From Neobacillus massiliamazoniensis (GTDB lineage: Bacteria > Bacillota > Bacilli > Bacillales > Cytobacillaceae), in assembly GCF_001048695.1 (NCBI RefSeq), contig NZ_CVRB01000002.1:310001-374000 (forward strand): a DNA stretch of 64,000 bases. Reading direction: 5' to 3'. The translations under genes were made by a program, and so were the position numbers. The notes under the pieces are model-generated. The model saw only the letters and a list, made by a program, of their open reading frames with translations, was not told the origin of the DNA and ran no database searches. Positions within the stretch are counted from its first letter, which is position 1; each line of letters opens with the position of its first letter. Shown piece by piece: positions 29,827 to 38,900 of this stretch.

Positions 29827-30896
29827 ACAATCTTGTCCGTTTTTTTCTGATTATTGCACTGACATCGGCTGTGCTCCTTTATTCGATTTCTCGGTTAAAC
29901 ACCTCACAGGGCTATTCCAGCGGTAATACACTGACAGTTTTTAACTGGGGTGACTATATTGATCCTGATTTAATCAAACAGTTTGAAAAAGAAACAGGAA
30001 TTAAGGTCATTTATGAAACATTTGATTCCAATGAGGCGATGTTGACAAAGATCGAGCAGGGAGGAACGACTTACGATATTGCGATTCCTTCTGAATATAT
30101 GATTGATAAAATGAAAAAGGAGAATTTGCTCCTTCCATTGGATCATTCTAAACTGCCAAACTTAAAAAATATTGATGATCGTTTTATGGATCTTCCATTT
30201 GATCTTAAAAATAAGTATTCGGTGCCTTACTTTTGGGGGACGGTGGGAATCGTCTATAATTCAAAAATGCTCCACGGGAAAAAAATTACGAGCTGGAATG
30301 ACCTGTGGAGCCCTGATTTAAAAAATGAAATTCTGTTAACTGACGGTGCCCGCGAAATCATGGGGATGGGACTAAACAGCTTAGGCTATTCTTTGAATGA
30401 TACCAATAAAGAGCATTTACTAGAGGCAAAGGCAAAGCTCGACCAGCTTACACCTAATGTAAAAGCGATTGTCGGGGATGAAATCAAGATGCTGCTTGCC
30501 AACCAAGAAGCCTCCATTGGAATTGTTTGGTCAGGAGATGCTTCAACAATCATGTCACAGAATAAAAATTTGGATTATGTCGTCCCTAAGGAAGGTTCGA
30601 ATCTGTGGTTCGATAATATGGTTATCCCAAAAACGGCCAAGCATATCGATGCAGCACATCAATTCATCAACTTCATGCTCGATCCAAAGGTGACTGCGAA
30701 AAACACCGAATACGTCGGCTACTCCACACCTAATAAGGCAGCCCTTAAATACATGCCAAAGGACGTCGTGAACGATGAGCGGTTCTACCCAGCACCAGAA
30801 CTAACAAAAAAACTAGAAGTCTACAAAAACCTTGGCAAAAAGAACCTAGCCTACTACAACGAACTCTTCCTGCAATTCAAAATGCACAGAAAATAG
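29823..30896 (+). CDS. potD: Spermidine/putrescine-binding protein PotD
   Basis: A 357-residue solute-binding protein. TVFNWGDYIDPDLIKQFEKETGIKV and PYFWGTVGIVYNSK are family hallmarks of PotD. The N-terminus is a hydrophobic segment (residues 5-22) without any cysteine, so it cannot be a lipoprotein; it must be anchored by the uncleaved helix or released. The gene overlaps potC by four bases. A terminator follows, now interrupted by an IS. Confidence 0.94.
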   Translation: MNNLVRFFLIIALTSAVLLYSISRLNTSQGYSSGNTLTVFNWGDYIDPDLIKQFEKETGIKVIYETFDSNEAMLTKIEQGGTTYDIAIPSEYMIDKMKKENLLLPLDHSKLPNLKNIDDRFMDLPFDLKNKYSVPYFWGTVGIVYNSKMLHGKKITSWNDLWSPDLKNEILLTDGAREIMGMGLNSLGYSLNDTNKEHLLEAKAKLDQLTPNVKAIVGDEIKMLLANQEASIGIVWSGDASTIMSQNKNLDYVVPKEGSNLWFDNMVIPKTAKHIDAAHQFINFMLDPKVTAKNTEYVGYSTPNKAALKYMPKDVVNDERFYPAPELTKKLEVYKNLGKKNLAYYNELFLQFKMHRK

Positions 30897-30909
30897 GGTT
30901 TATTTCGTT

Positions 30910-30957
30910 GGTGTCAGGCACCGTCCGTGTACATTTGTATGCGTGAAGTGGACAGTC
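30910..30957 (+). repeat. 48-bp dispersed repeat, copy 2
   Basis: GGTGTCAGGCACCGTCCG through GTGGACAGTC. It matches copy 1 (22999-23046) over its full length with several substitutions, and again lies within 15 bases of a stop codon. Confidence 0.85.
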
Positions 30958-31081
30958 TCGATTTTTCAGTTATAAATAGAAAAAAGCACCTCAATCCTCG
31001 GGCTGTTTCCGTGGATGATACGCTCCCCTTAAGGTAGACAGGTTAAAAAATAAAACCTTGTTTATCTTAGGGGGAGTTTTT

Positions 31082-31762
31082 GTGTCCAAAAATAAATTCT
31101 CTAAAGAATTTAAATTAGCCATTATCAATTCTTGTAAAGAAGGAAAACTTTCTATTAGAGAAATCGCTTCTATGTATAGTGTGAATCGTAAAACAATATA
31201 TGAATGGGTATATAGGTATGAGAATTACGGGATCGAGGATCTTGAACAATCTAGATCATGGAAATCATATTCTAAAGAGTTAAAACTATCAGCTATACAT
31301 GATTACTTATCTGGGCAGTACTCTCTTAGAGAAGTGACGAGGAAATATAAATTATCTAGTAATTCAATTTTGAGATTATGGTTACGAAAGTATAATAGTC
31401 ATAGAGAAATAAAAGATACTTCGAAAGGAAAGACGATCTCTATGACAAATGGGAAAAAAACTTCACTAAACGAGCGAATCCAAATTGTTTTATATTGCTT
31501 AGAACACAATAAAAACTATCAAATGGCGGCAGAAACCTATGAAGTTTCTTACCAACAAGTCTACCAATGGGTTAAAAAATATGAAGCTGGTGGCGAAGAA
31601 GCTTTAAAAGACAAACGAGGAAGAAATAAGGAAGAACAAGAATTAACACCAGAAGAAAAGTTCAAACTTGAAATGAAGCGACTTGAAAGTGAAAATGAAC
31701 GATTGCGAGCTGAGAATGCATTTTTAAAAAAGTTAGAGGAACTCGAAAGGAGGAGACTTTAA
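31082..31762 (+). CDS. IS3-family transposase OrfA
   Basis: A 226-residue DNA-binding subunit with two or three helix-turn-helix segments (LSIREIASMYSVNRKTIYEWV, YSLREVTRKYKLSSNSILRLW, YQMAAETYEVSYQQVYQWV) and a C-terminal leucine-zipper-like coil (LEMKRLESENERLRAENAFLKKL). Start is GTG 31082, six bases after GGGGGAG. The heptamer AAAAAAG at 31726-31732 is in the phase needed for a -1 shift into orfB. Confidence 0.92.
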   Translation: MSKNKFSKEFKLAIINSCKEGKLSIREIASMYSVNRKTIYEWVYRYENYGIEDLEQSRSWKSYSKELKLSAIHDYLSGQYSLREVTRKYKLSSNSILRLWLRKYNSHREIKDTSKGKTISMTNGKKTSLNERIQIVLYCLEHNKNYQMAAETYEVSYQQVYQWVKKYEAGGEEALKDKRGRNKEEQELTPEEKFKLEMKRLESENERLRAENAFLKKLEELERRRL

Positions 31763-31791
31763 GCCAAATTCGATCAGCTGATAAGTACATT

Positions 31792-32640
31792 GTGATTCAA
31801 GAACTACATGAAAAAGAGAAGTTCTCCATTTCACTTCTATGCAAAATTGCTGGAATTGCCCGCTCAGCTTACTATAAATGGGTACATCGTACCCCTACTG
31901 CTAGAGAATGTGAAAATGAAGAAATCATCAAAGAAATGAAAATCCTTCATATGCAAGTAGAAGGTATTTATGGTTATCGCCGAATGAAGTTAAACATTAA
32001 TCGTAAGTTTAATCAACGTTTTAATCACAAAAGAATTTATCGCTTAATGAAAGTTGTTGGGTTACAGTCGGTTATTCGTAGAAAGAGAAAGCGATATATT
32101 CATTCAACGCCTCAACACGTCTCTAAAAATATATTAAACCGTGAATTTAAAGCGATTAAGCCTAATGAAAAATGGGTTACAGATGTGACCGAACTGAAAT
32201 ATGGAGCTTCTAAGAAAGCTTATTTAAGTGCAATTTTAGACCTTTACGATGGTTCAATTGTTAGCTATGTAATGAGACATTCAAACAATAATGAACTAGT
32301 GTTTAAAACATTAGATCAAGCAATTACTGCCCTAATTGATGAGCAGCCATTAATTCATAGCGATCGAGGGTATCAATATACATCACATGGCTTTAAGAGA
32401 AGAATTGATGAAGCGAATATGACACACAGTATGTCACGTGTGGGAAAATGTATTGATAATGGCCCCATGGAGTCTTTTTGGGGAACATTCAAATGTGAAA
32501 AATATTATCTACATAAGTATTCATCTTTTGAGGAATTAGGTACTGCGGTTGATGAGTACATAAAGTTTTACAATCATAAACGTTATCAAGAACGATTAAA
32601 CGGCCTTAGCCCTATGGAATATAGGGCCAAAGCCGCTTAA
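31792..32640 (+). CDS. IS3-family transposase OrfB (integrase core)
   Basis: The 282-residue catalytic part with the DDE triad: WVTDVTEL, IHSDRGYQY and SRVGKCIDNGPMESFWG. The first possible start, GTG 31792, has no ribosome binding site, and the frame is open back to the A_AAA_AAG at 31726. It is therefore probably made as an OrfAB fusion by -1 frameshifting, as known for IS150 and IS911. Confidence 0.93.
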   Translation: MIQELHEKEKFSISLLCKIAGIARSAYYKWVHRTPTARECENEEIIKEMKILHMQVEGIYGYRRMKLNINRKFNQRFNHKRIYRLMKVVGLQSVIRRKRKRYIHSTPQHVSKNILNREFKAIKPNEKWVTDVTELKYGASKKAYLSAILDLYDGSIVSYVMRHSNNNELVFKTLDQAITALIDEQPLIHSDRGYQYTSHGFKRRIDEANMTHSMSRVGKCIDNGPMESFWGTFKCEKYYLHKYSSFEELGTAVDEYIKFYNHKRYQERLNGLSPMEYRAKAA

Positions 32641-32801
32641 TCAATTTTTATTATTTCCACCGTCTACTTGACAGGGAGCAGTTCAGGATGGAGGTGCTTT
32701 TTCACTTTTATGGAAACTGTTTTAGTCTATTAAATCTACGGAACTTCCGCTAGTTTCTGACTGTCAATAAACTAGTAAAATTATTAAACACAATTGTCCG
32801 T

Positions 32802-33548
32802 TCACAGCAAATAATTGTATGAAATAATTGCTTCAAGTGCGGTGATGATTTCCTTTTCTTCCCCATGCTTGCTTGCGGCTTCCTTTTCGACGTAATGATT
32901 GATTCCCTCTTCTAATTCACCTTCTTTTTCGACAACGACATTTAATATGGACGCGGTCTTGATCCCATTTAATCCCCCGATCACAAAAAGTGACGCCGTC
33001 TCCATGTCAGATGCCAAAACCCCTTTTTCTGACCAGTACTTGTCAATGTCCCGTTCTTTATCAGTATAAAAACTATCATGACATCTGACAATGCCTGTGT
33101 AATGTTTGGCTCCGTTTCTTTTTGCTGCCTTTATGACATGAAACAACAAATCAGTGTCTGGGATTGCCGGATATGCTTTGTTAATATAGGCATAAGAGGC
33201 TCCATCATTTCTTACGGCACCAGATGCAATGACCAGGTCACCTAAGCGTAAGTGTGGTTGCAACGCACCACAGCTACCGATTCGGATCATTACTTTCACA
33301 CCGACATTCTTAAGTTCCTCCACCGCGATACCGGCAGATACCCCGCCAATTCCTGTCGAAGTTACAAGTACGGGGACTCCTTTATACGTTCCTTTGATCG
33401 TTTTATATTCTCTGTTGTAGGCAAGTTCTCTAGGTTTCTCTAAAAATTTGGCCACTTCATCTACTCGGCCCGGATCTCCAGGCAGTAAAGCGTACGGTGC
33501 ACTATGTTCATTTCCAATTCGGATATGAGGCTGTAAACGATTCTCCAT
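32802..33548 (-). CDS. udp: Uridine phosphorylase
   Basis: A 248-residue nucleoside phosphorylase of the PNP/UDP family 1. LLPGDPGRVDEVA, the signature STGIGGVSAGIAVEEL and SDMETASLF (ribose-binding Glu/Met) are visible. It splits uridine with phosphate. The frame opens at 33599 but AAGGGG seven bases before ATG 33548 fixes the start. A single gene unit. Related purine-specific enzymes differ mainly in the base pocket, so uridine is likely rather than certain. Confidence 0.9.
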   Translation of the reverse strand: MENRLQPHIRIGNEHSAPYALLPGDPGRVDEVAKFLEKPRELAYNREYKTIKGTYKGVPVLVTSTGIGGVSAGIAVEELKNVGVKVMIRIGSCGALQPHLRLGDLVIASGAVRNDGASYAYINKAYPAIPDTDLLFHVIKAAKRNGAKHYTGIVRCHDSFYTDKERDIDKYWSEKGVLASDMETASLFVIGGLNGIKTASILNVVVEKEGELEEGINHYVEKEAASKHGEEKEIITALEAIISYNYLL

Positions 33549-33699
33549 TTTCATTCCCCTTTTTTCAATAGTTTCTGAAATGTAATTTAGGTAGAACAAT
33601 AGAAAATGAGCTTATTTATTTACTTTATTTTATCAAAATAAAAATATTCAGTCATTTATTTTATGGAAATATTGGGTTTATATGGTTCTGATAACTCGA

Positions 33700-33732
33700 A
33701 GTGCCTGACACCCATTTTGGGTGTCAGGCACC
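33700..33732. repeat. Inverted pair of the GGTGTCAGGCACC repeat
   Basis: AGTGCCTGACACC(C) and GGGTGTCAGGCACC face each other with a 5-base spacer, giving a 13-bp stem next to the end of the anti-sigma gene. It could work as a terminator, although no strong T run follows on the minus strand. Confidence 0.8.
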
Positions 33733-33739
33733 TTTATTG

Positions 33740-35068
33740 TTATTTGATCCTTATTTTTTCTTGCCCATTGATCCAGGCAGGGAAAAAAGCTATTTCAAGG
33801 GAAAGTGGGTTTGCAATGTTTTGAAGGTCCTGAATGTGAATTCCAATATCTAATGATTTTACATCGATATTTGAACTAGACTCTTTTCTAAGTTGATTTA
33901 CTTCTTTACCGTTTCCATCCTTAATTGTCCCAATAGGATCAAAGTAATCTTTTCCAATTATTCTCATTTTTAAGTTTATTTGATCTTTACCCACATACAA
34001 CGAGCTAAATAGATTCTCGTTAGGCTGCTTGAGAATTTTCTGGTTTTTCGTATCAATGACCACCATAGCTTGATCCTTGTCAAGGGCTTGAATCTTATTA
34101 AGAACCAAATACAGTTCTTTCGGCTCACGGAAATAATTACTTTGCAAATAGATGATGGATTCATCATCAGATATCTTGCTGGCTGTTATACCGTTCGCAA
34201 TTTTATTCCACGTTTCCCCATTTTCATCGACCAGACAGATATCGTCAAAGTTTAAAAGTTTTTTCGTATTATTCTGGTCCATTTTTACATGGACTGCGAT
34301 TCTAATCGGATAGATGGTTGCGTCAATAAAGGTTATTTTCTGCCCTTCAATGGTAACTGCTTTATTTATTTGGTAGGTCTTTGTCTCCTTTATCTCTTTT
34401 TTAAGCTCGAATGGAATGGCAAAGGATTCTGTCTGTTCAGCCCCTCTAACTTTGGCTTTAAGCTCTAATGTTTTGGTTTGTAATGGACTTTCAAAAGATA
34501 ATTCTAGTGATCCATTAAAGGTGGATTTTCCATCCTTAGAGGTTTGGACTCCCCTTCCATCGTCAGAAGCTGTACCCCAATTGATCTTTTCACCATCCTT
34601 TCCAAATAGCTTTGGATCTTCGACTCGAAAAGTATTAACCTTTTCTTTCGATTCCAGCTTGTAAAATAGAACTAAATTTTTTTCATCGGCAATCGCTCCT
34701 TCAATTGTGAATTTCATGCCATTTTTTTCTTGAGAAACGCCGATTTTTTCATAGTAATCATTTTCAATCGCAAGCATCTTTCCTTTATCGTCTCGAATGA
34801 GATCGACGATTTTTTCCATTCCGGGAATGACTTTAATATAGTCCGCAAAGGCGGGAGAGAGACGAATGGTTGTGAAAAATCCAACAAGAACAACGGCCGC
34901 AGCTAGTAAACTAATGATCCACTTTCTCCTTCGATACTTGCGTTTTTCTTCTGCTTTAGCTTTTTGAAAACCTGCTAAAATTGCATCGTCTAACGCCTTA
35001 TCCGGAGTTTCAAGGTGATCAAACAAATTTTTATAGTCGGCAAGCTTTTCCTCTTCCTTTTCAAACAT
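33740..35068 (-). CDS. Anti-sigma factor, DUF4179-type
   Basis: A 442-residue single-pass membrane protein. Residues 1-45 are cytoplasmic and charged, a transmembrane helix follows near residues 47-68 (WIISLLAAAVVLVGFF), and the rest is an extracellular beta-rich region of the DUF4179/DUF5643 type. Start ATG 35068 has AAGGTGG eight bases upstream and overlaps the sigma factor stop by eight bases, so both are co-translated. It most likely binds and restrains the adjacent ECF sigma factor; the signal is unknown. Confidence 0.88.
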   Translation of the reverse strand: MFEKEEEKLADYKNLFDHLETPDKALDDAILAGFQKAKAEEKRKYRRRKWIISLLAAAVVLVGFFTTIRLSPAFADYIKVIPGMEKIVDLIRDDKGKMLAIENDYYEKIGVSQEKNGMKFTIEGAIADEKNLVLFYKLESKEKVNTFRVEDPKLFGKDGEKINWGTASDDGRGVQTSKDGKSTFNGSLELSFESPLQTKTLELKAKVRGAEQTESFAIPFELKKEIKETKTYQINKAVTIEGQKITFIDATIYPIRIAVHVKMDQNNTKKLLNFDDICLVDENGETWNKIANGITASKISDDESIIYLQSNYFREPKELYLVLNKIQALDKDQAMVVIDTKNQKILKQPNENLFSSLYVGKDQINLKMRIIGKDYFDPIGTIKDGNGKEVNQLRKESSSNIDVKSLDIGIHIQDLQNIANPLSLEIAFFPAWINGQEKIRIK

Positions 35069-35585
35069 GGATGTCACCACCTTTATCTTCGAGTTTATCG
35101 CGAAGTGCTTTTAATGCTTTGTTCAGCCACGTTTTAACCGTACCTTCAGGACATTGCATCGTGCTGGCAATTTCCTTAATTTTCATGTCATTAAAATATT
35201 TTAATGTCAATATTTCACGGGACCTGTCATCCAGGCCCAGCATCGCATCCTTTAATTCCATTCGAGTGTGATTTTCGGATATCCCTTGAATATTAATAAT
35301 TTCTTCATTTACAACAACCTGCTTTTTCTTTTTCAGCTGATCATTGCAATAGTTAATCATGATGCGAATGAGCCAGGTTTTGAAATAGGCGGATTCCTGA
35401 ACAGTTTGTATATTTTTATATGCTCGATAAGTTATCTCTTGGATCGCCTCAATCGCTTCTTCTTCATTTCGTAAAAAAGAAAGGGCTGTTTTATATAAAT
35501 CCATTTTATAGAGCTGGATCAGCTGCAAAAAAGCCTGGTCATTACCGTTAATGGCCTCCTCGACTAATTGTTCATTAGAATTCAC
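35061..35585 (-). CDS. ECF-type RNA polymerase sigma factor
   Basis: A 174-residue group 4 sigma factor: region 2 (AFLQLIQLYKMDLYKTALSFL through FKTWLIRIMINYC) and region 4 (LDDRSREILTLKYFNDMKIKEIASTM and EGTVKTWLNKALKALR). The start is GTG 35585, eight bases after GGGGGG. The gene leads the two-gene unit with its anti-sigma factor. The regulon cannot be deduced here. Confidence 0.93.
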   Translation of the reverse strand: MNSNEQLVEEAINGNDQAFLQLIQLYKMDLYKTALSFLRNEEEAIEAIQEITYRAYKNIQTVQESAYFKTWLIRIMINYCNDQLKKKKQVVVNEEIINIQGISENHTRMELKDAMLGLDDRSREILTLKYFNDMKIKEIASTMQCPEGTVKTWLNKALKALRDKLEDKGGDIHV

Positions 35586-35834
35586 GCATACATCCCCCCT
35601 GACTCCTTTCTATCTACCTATTAGACTTAGGAAGAGGCAAAAAGTTTTCAAAATTTGGCATTTTTATGAAAATACTTAGTTTCATTTGCGAAAACTCCGG
35701 TTTTATTTGCAAAAAAGCATAGAGCGACTTTACTGTCGTTTAGTTGAATAAGAAAAAACCTTATATGTACGTTTTTATCCATCTTTTATAGTAATGTTTA
35801 TATAATCTGCGTATGACGATGATCAAATTAAAAA
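35586..35834. other. Intergenic stretch upstream of the sigma factor gene
   Basis: About 250 bases without a supported gene. It should contain the sigma operon promoter, but I could not pick a clear pair of boxes. A single copy of a motif GACTTTACTGTCG at 35729-35742 recalls the 21-bp units of the array at 49263. Confidence 0.5.
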
Positions 35835-35862
35835 AACCTTGACACCCATAGGTGCCAAGGTT
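35829..35862 (-). terminator. Terminator of the phosphoesterase gene
   Basis: AACCTTGACACC and GGTGCCAAGGTT pair with one mismatch around CATA, and the minus strand continues TTTTTTAATTT. Confidence 0.82.
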
Positions 35863-35918
35863 AATTCTTGTTTCAATTATTAAAAATAACAAATTTTCTA
35901 TAACTATTACTAATGTCC

Positions 35919-38900
35919 TTAGCGGTCATCGTTGTCAGGGCCGTGGAAATTATGCTTCGGCGCAGGATACGGGACGTTCGGTCCCTTGACTGCCCTCCAG
36001 ATCTCCTCGTTGAGCTTCTGCGGATCGACCGAGTCAGGCTGTCCGACCATGTTCTCGGGCTTCATGACAGACTGTTCGCTCACTGCCGACTGCGTGCTCA
36101 CCGATGGATTCGTTGGTTGCGCCGTCCCTGCCGTTTGGGACGACGTTCCTGCTTTAAATACATTTATCTCTGCTGCCGATGCCCATCCGTTGAAGGCTGC
36201 CGTAGCTTCCAGCTTGACATACGATGCGCTTACCTTCGGAAATGTTGCGATTTTCTCATCATGGCTACTTGACCATGTTCCGCTTGTGACCTTTGTAAAG
36301 TTTGTTCCGTCTGTACTTACATATATATTGTATCCTGTAATAATCCCATTGTCGCCTGTCTGTCTTGGCAAATACGCTAACTTGTTAATGTCGTAGGTTC
36401 CTCCGAGGTTTAATGTGATTGACTGTGGAAGAACATCGGATTTATCCCACTTTGTATGCCAGAATGTCGACGGGTTGCCATCTATTGCTTGGGATGCGGC
36501 ATCATTTTCTCCTACCAATTCCTCGCTTGTTGCTGTCGCTTTCATTTGCGATTGTGGAATCATATTGGCGTCAGGTACCGAGACGGTAACGTTGGCCTTT
36601 GACGATGCGGTGCTTTTCCCGTAGACTGGGTAATCCACTTGGACTGTAAGCTGCTGTCGTCCATACTGCGCTGAAGCCGGTGCGGTGACTGTCCAGCTCA
36701 AGTCGGTGCTTGCCCCAGGTGCCATGGTTCCGAGCTTGATGGTGCTAGGTGTCGCCGTCCAGCCGTCCGGTGTGACCATCCGCGCCGTAGCGCCTGACAA
36801 TGGCATGTTGCTCGGGTTAGTAACCTTAGCGGTAACTGTGACACTCTCGCCTGGTTTGACAACAGGATTGGAGACAGACGCATTCACCGTAGGAGGCATA
36901 ACTGTGTCATAAGCCGTGTAGTTCGGCTTGTTCCCGAAAGAGTAGATCATCGGCATAGCCGCAGCATCGTATTGGGTAAGTGGTTTCATACCAACAAGCA
37001 GTTCCATCGTTCTCAGCATCGACACTTGGCTGTAGAAGTGCGAGTCGACGATACCCCGTTGCGTGTAAGGGCTGATCACCTGAGCGATCGTGCGGTGACC
37101 GTCGACATGATCCACGCCGCCCTGCGCGTCGTCCTCGACTACGAAGATCGCAGTATCCTTCCAGTACTTCGAGTGCGATACCGTATCAACGATTTTGCCC
37201 AGTGCCATATCATTATCCGCGACCAGTTCTTTCGCCGTTGCCCCGCCAGCGGTGTGGTCTCGCGGCAGGTCGATGAACTGGAAGGTCGGCAGGTTGTTAT
37301 TGGTGATGTACTGCTGGAATTCCTTATTCCACTCTTCATACCTCTTCATATCAGGGATCCACATGTCAAACCACGGGTAGTTATGGTCGGTATTGTCGTT
37401 GAGCAGCGGCTCGTAGGCGCAGTACTGGCCAGGTTGACACTTCACCTGATTGTTCGGGCCGAACCAGTTCGAAGGCAACGAATGCATGCCATAGTGCCGG
37501 AAAGTCTTACCGGCCGCTGCAGCCGCGTCCCACAAGAATGCGCGGTTCGGGTCCGCATTGCCTGCCGTTACCTGCGAATCCAAATACCCGGAGGAGTCGT
37601 ACTCTGAACCGTTGCCGGCATAACCCTGATGCGTGGCAAGCTGGTTATACGGGTTGGAGTTGGCCTCTGTGGCCCAGTCCCAGCCGTCTTGACTCACTTC
37701 GCCATCTGCGTAGAAGTTGTCGAGCGTCACAAACTGCTCGGCGAGTTTATGCTGGTTCGGGGTGACATCCTTGCCGAACAGAGTCAGTGAAGGATCCCCG
37801 TTCCCCTTCCCGAGGTCACCAAGCACCTGATCGTAGGTCCGGTTTTCCTTTACGACGTAAATGACGTGCTTGATAGGTGACTCCTCACCGGGGTGACGCG
37901 GTATGATGGTTTCTGCGTCATCGGATTCCTTCACCTTACCCTTCTCGTCGAAGCCGTTGTTCTTCTGCACCATTTCAGTGTACTTCTCAAGTTGAGACTC
38001 GCTTGGGGCCGGAATGATCGACATGTAGCCCTGCAGCAGGCTCTCGATGTAAGGGCCGTTTTGCGGATTAGCGGGGTCTTTGCCCTTGTTCGATCCGGTG
38101 CCGAGTCCCTTTGCACTGGTAACGAGCAGCTTGCCGTCAGGAGCGACCTGCACGCCGGTCGGGTACCAGCCAGTCGGGATAAGTCCTTTGATGCGGCCGT
38201 AGTCTCCTTTGTCGTCGCCTTTACTGTCACCTTTGCCGTCGCCTTTGTCAGAGACGTTTACTACGGCAACGTCGTTGTTACCGGAGTTGGTGACATACAA
38301 AGTACTGCCGTCAGGCGAAAGCGTCATGTTAGTCGGTGAGGATCCCGTAGGCGCGCCCTTGTAAGGAGCAAGCGAAATCGTATGTACGATTTCATTGTTC
38401 AAAGTGTTAACAACGGACACTGTATCATTGTCGCCATTAGAGACATAAAGTTGATTCCGTTTTGCGTCCAGCAGCATGCTGTTCGGGTGGGTCCCAACGG
38501 TGATCTTTTTCTGCGGCGTTAGCGTAAGCCCGTTCACAGAGAGGATCGAGATCGTGTTCTCAGCCTGATTCGTGACGTACGCCGTATGTCCGTCCGCCGA
38601 CAGCGCCACACCGTACGGATAGGAGCCTACCGATGCCTGCGCGGTATTCCCGGAGGCTACATCGATGGCGTTGATGTTGTTTTTGTACTGACCAGTCACA
38701 TACAGAGTCTTGTCATCAGGTGAGATCGCGACATCCGCTGCGTACGTGCCACGCGGCAGATTGAGTGTCCGGTTCAGCTTGAGCTTTCTCGCAGAGGCGT
38801 CCCAGTCGAATACGAGGACCGAGTCCTTGTTGGCCGTGGCGAGATAGACGTTTTTGCCGTCGTGGCTGAAGATCAATCCAGGGCTCGTGCCTTGACGGAC

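Larger units (their letters stand above)
31016..32685 (+). mobile_element. IS3-family insertion sequence (IS150 group)
   Basis: The element is about 1670 bp. The left end TGATACGCTCCCC and the right end, read inward as TGAACTGCTCCCT, are imperfect terminal inverted repeats; matching continues for about 35 bases (GTAGAC and the following A/T-rich block). A 3-bp target duplication GGA flanks it (31013-31015 and 32686-32688). It carries orfA and orfB with a slippery A_AAA_AAG between them. No frame damage is seen, so it may be active. Confidence 0.92.
30981..32702 (+). terminator. potABCD terminator split by the IS
   Basis: The left arm AAAAAGCACCTCAATCC (30981-30997) and the right arm GGATGGAGGTGCTTTTT (32686-32702) are complementary except for one pair. 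Without the IS they would form a 16-pair stem with a loop of about 15 bases and a T tail, a standard terminator behind potD. The IS sits between loop and right arm. Confidence 0.85.

Noticed and set aside
34981..35474. Plus-strand ORFs opposite the sigma/anti-sigma genes
   Set aside because: They have no ribosome binding site and lie fully opposite well-supported genes.
36972..38339. Long plus-strand ORFs opposite the phosphoesterase gene (211, 148 and 109 codons)
   Set aside because: They are shadows caused by the high GC content of the real gene on the other strand; composition is Arg-rich and unlike a protein family.
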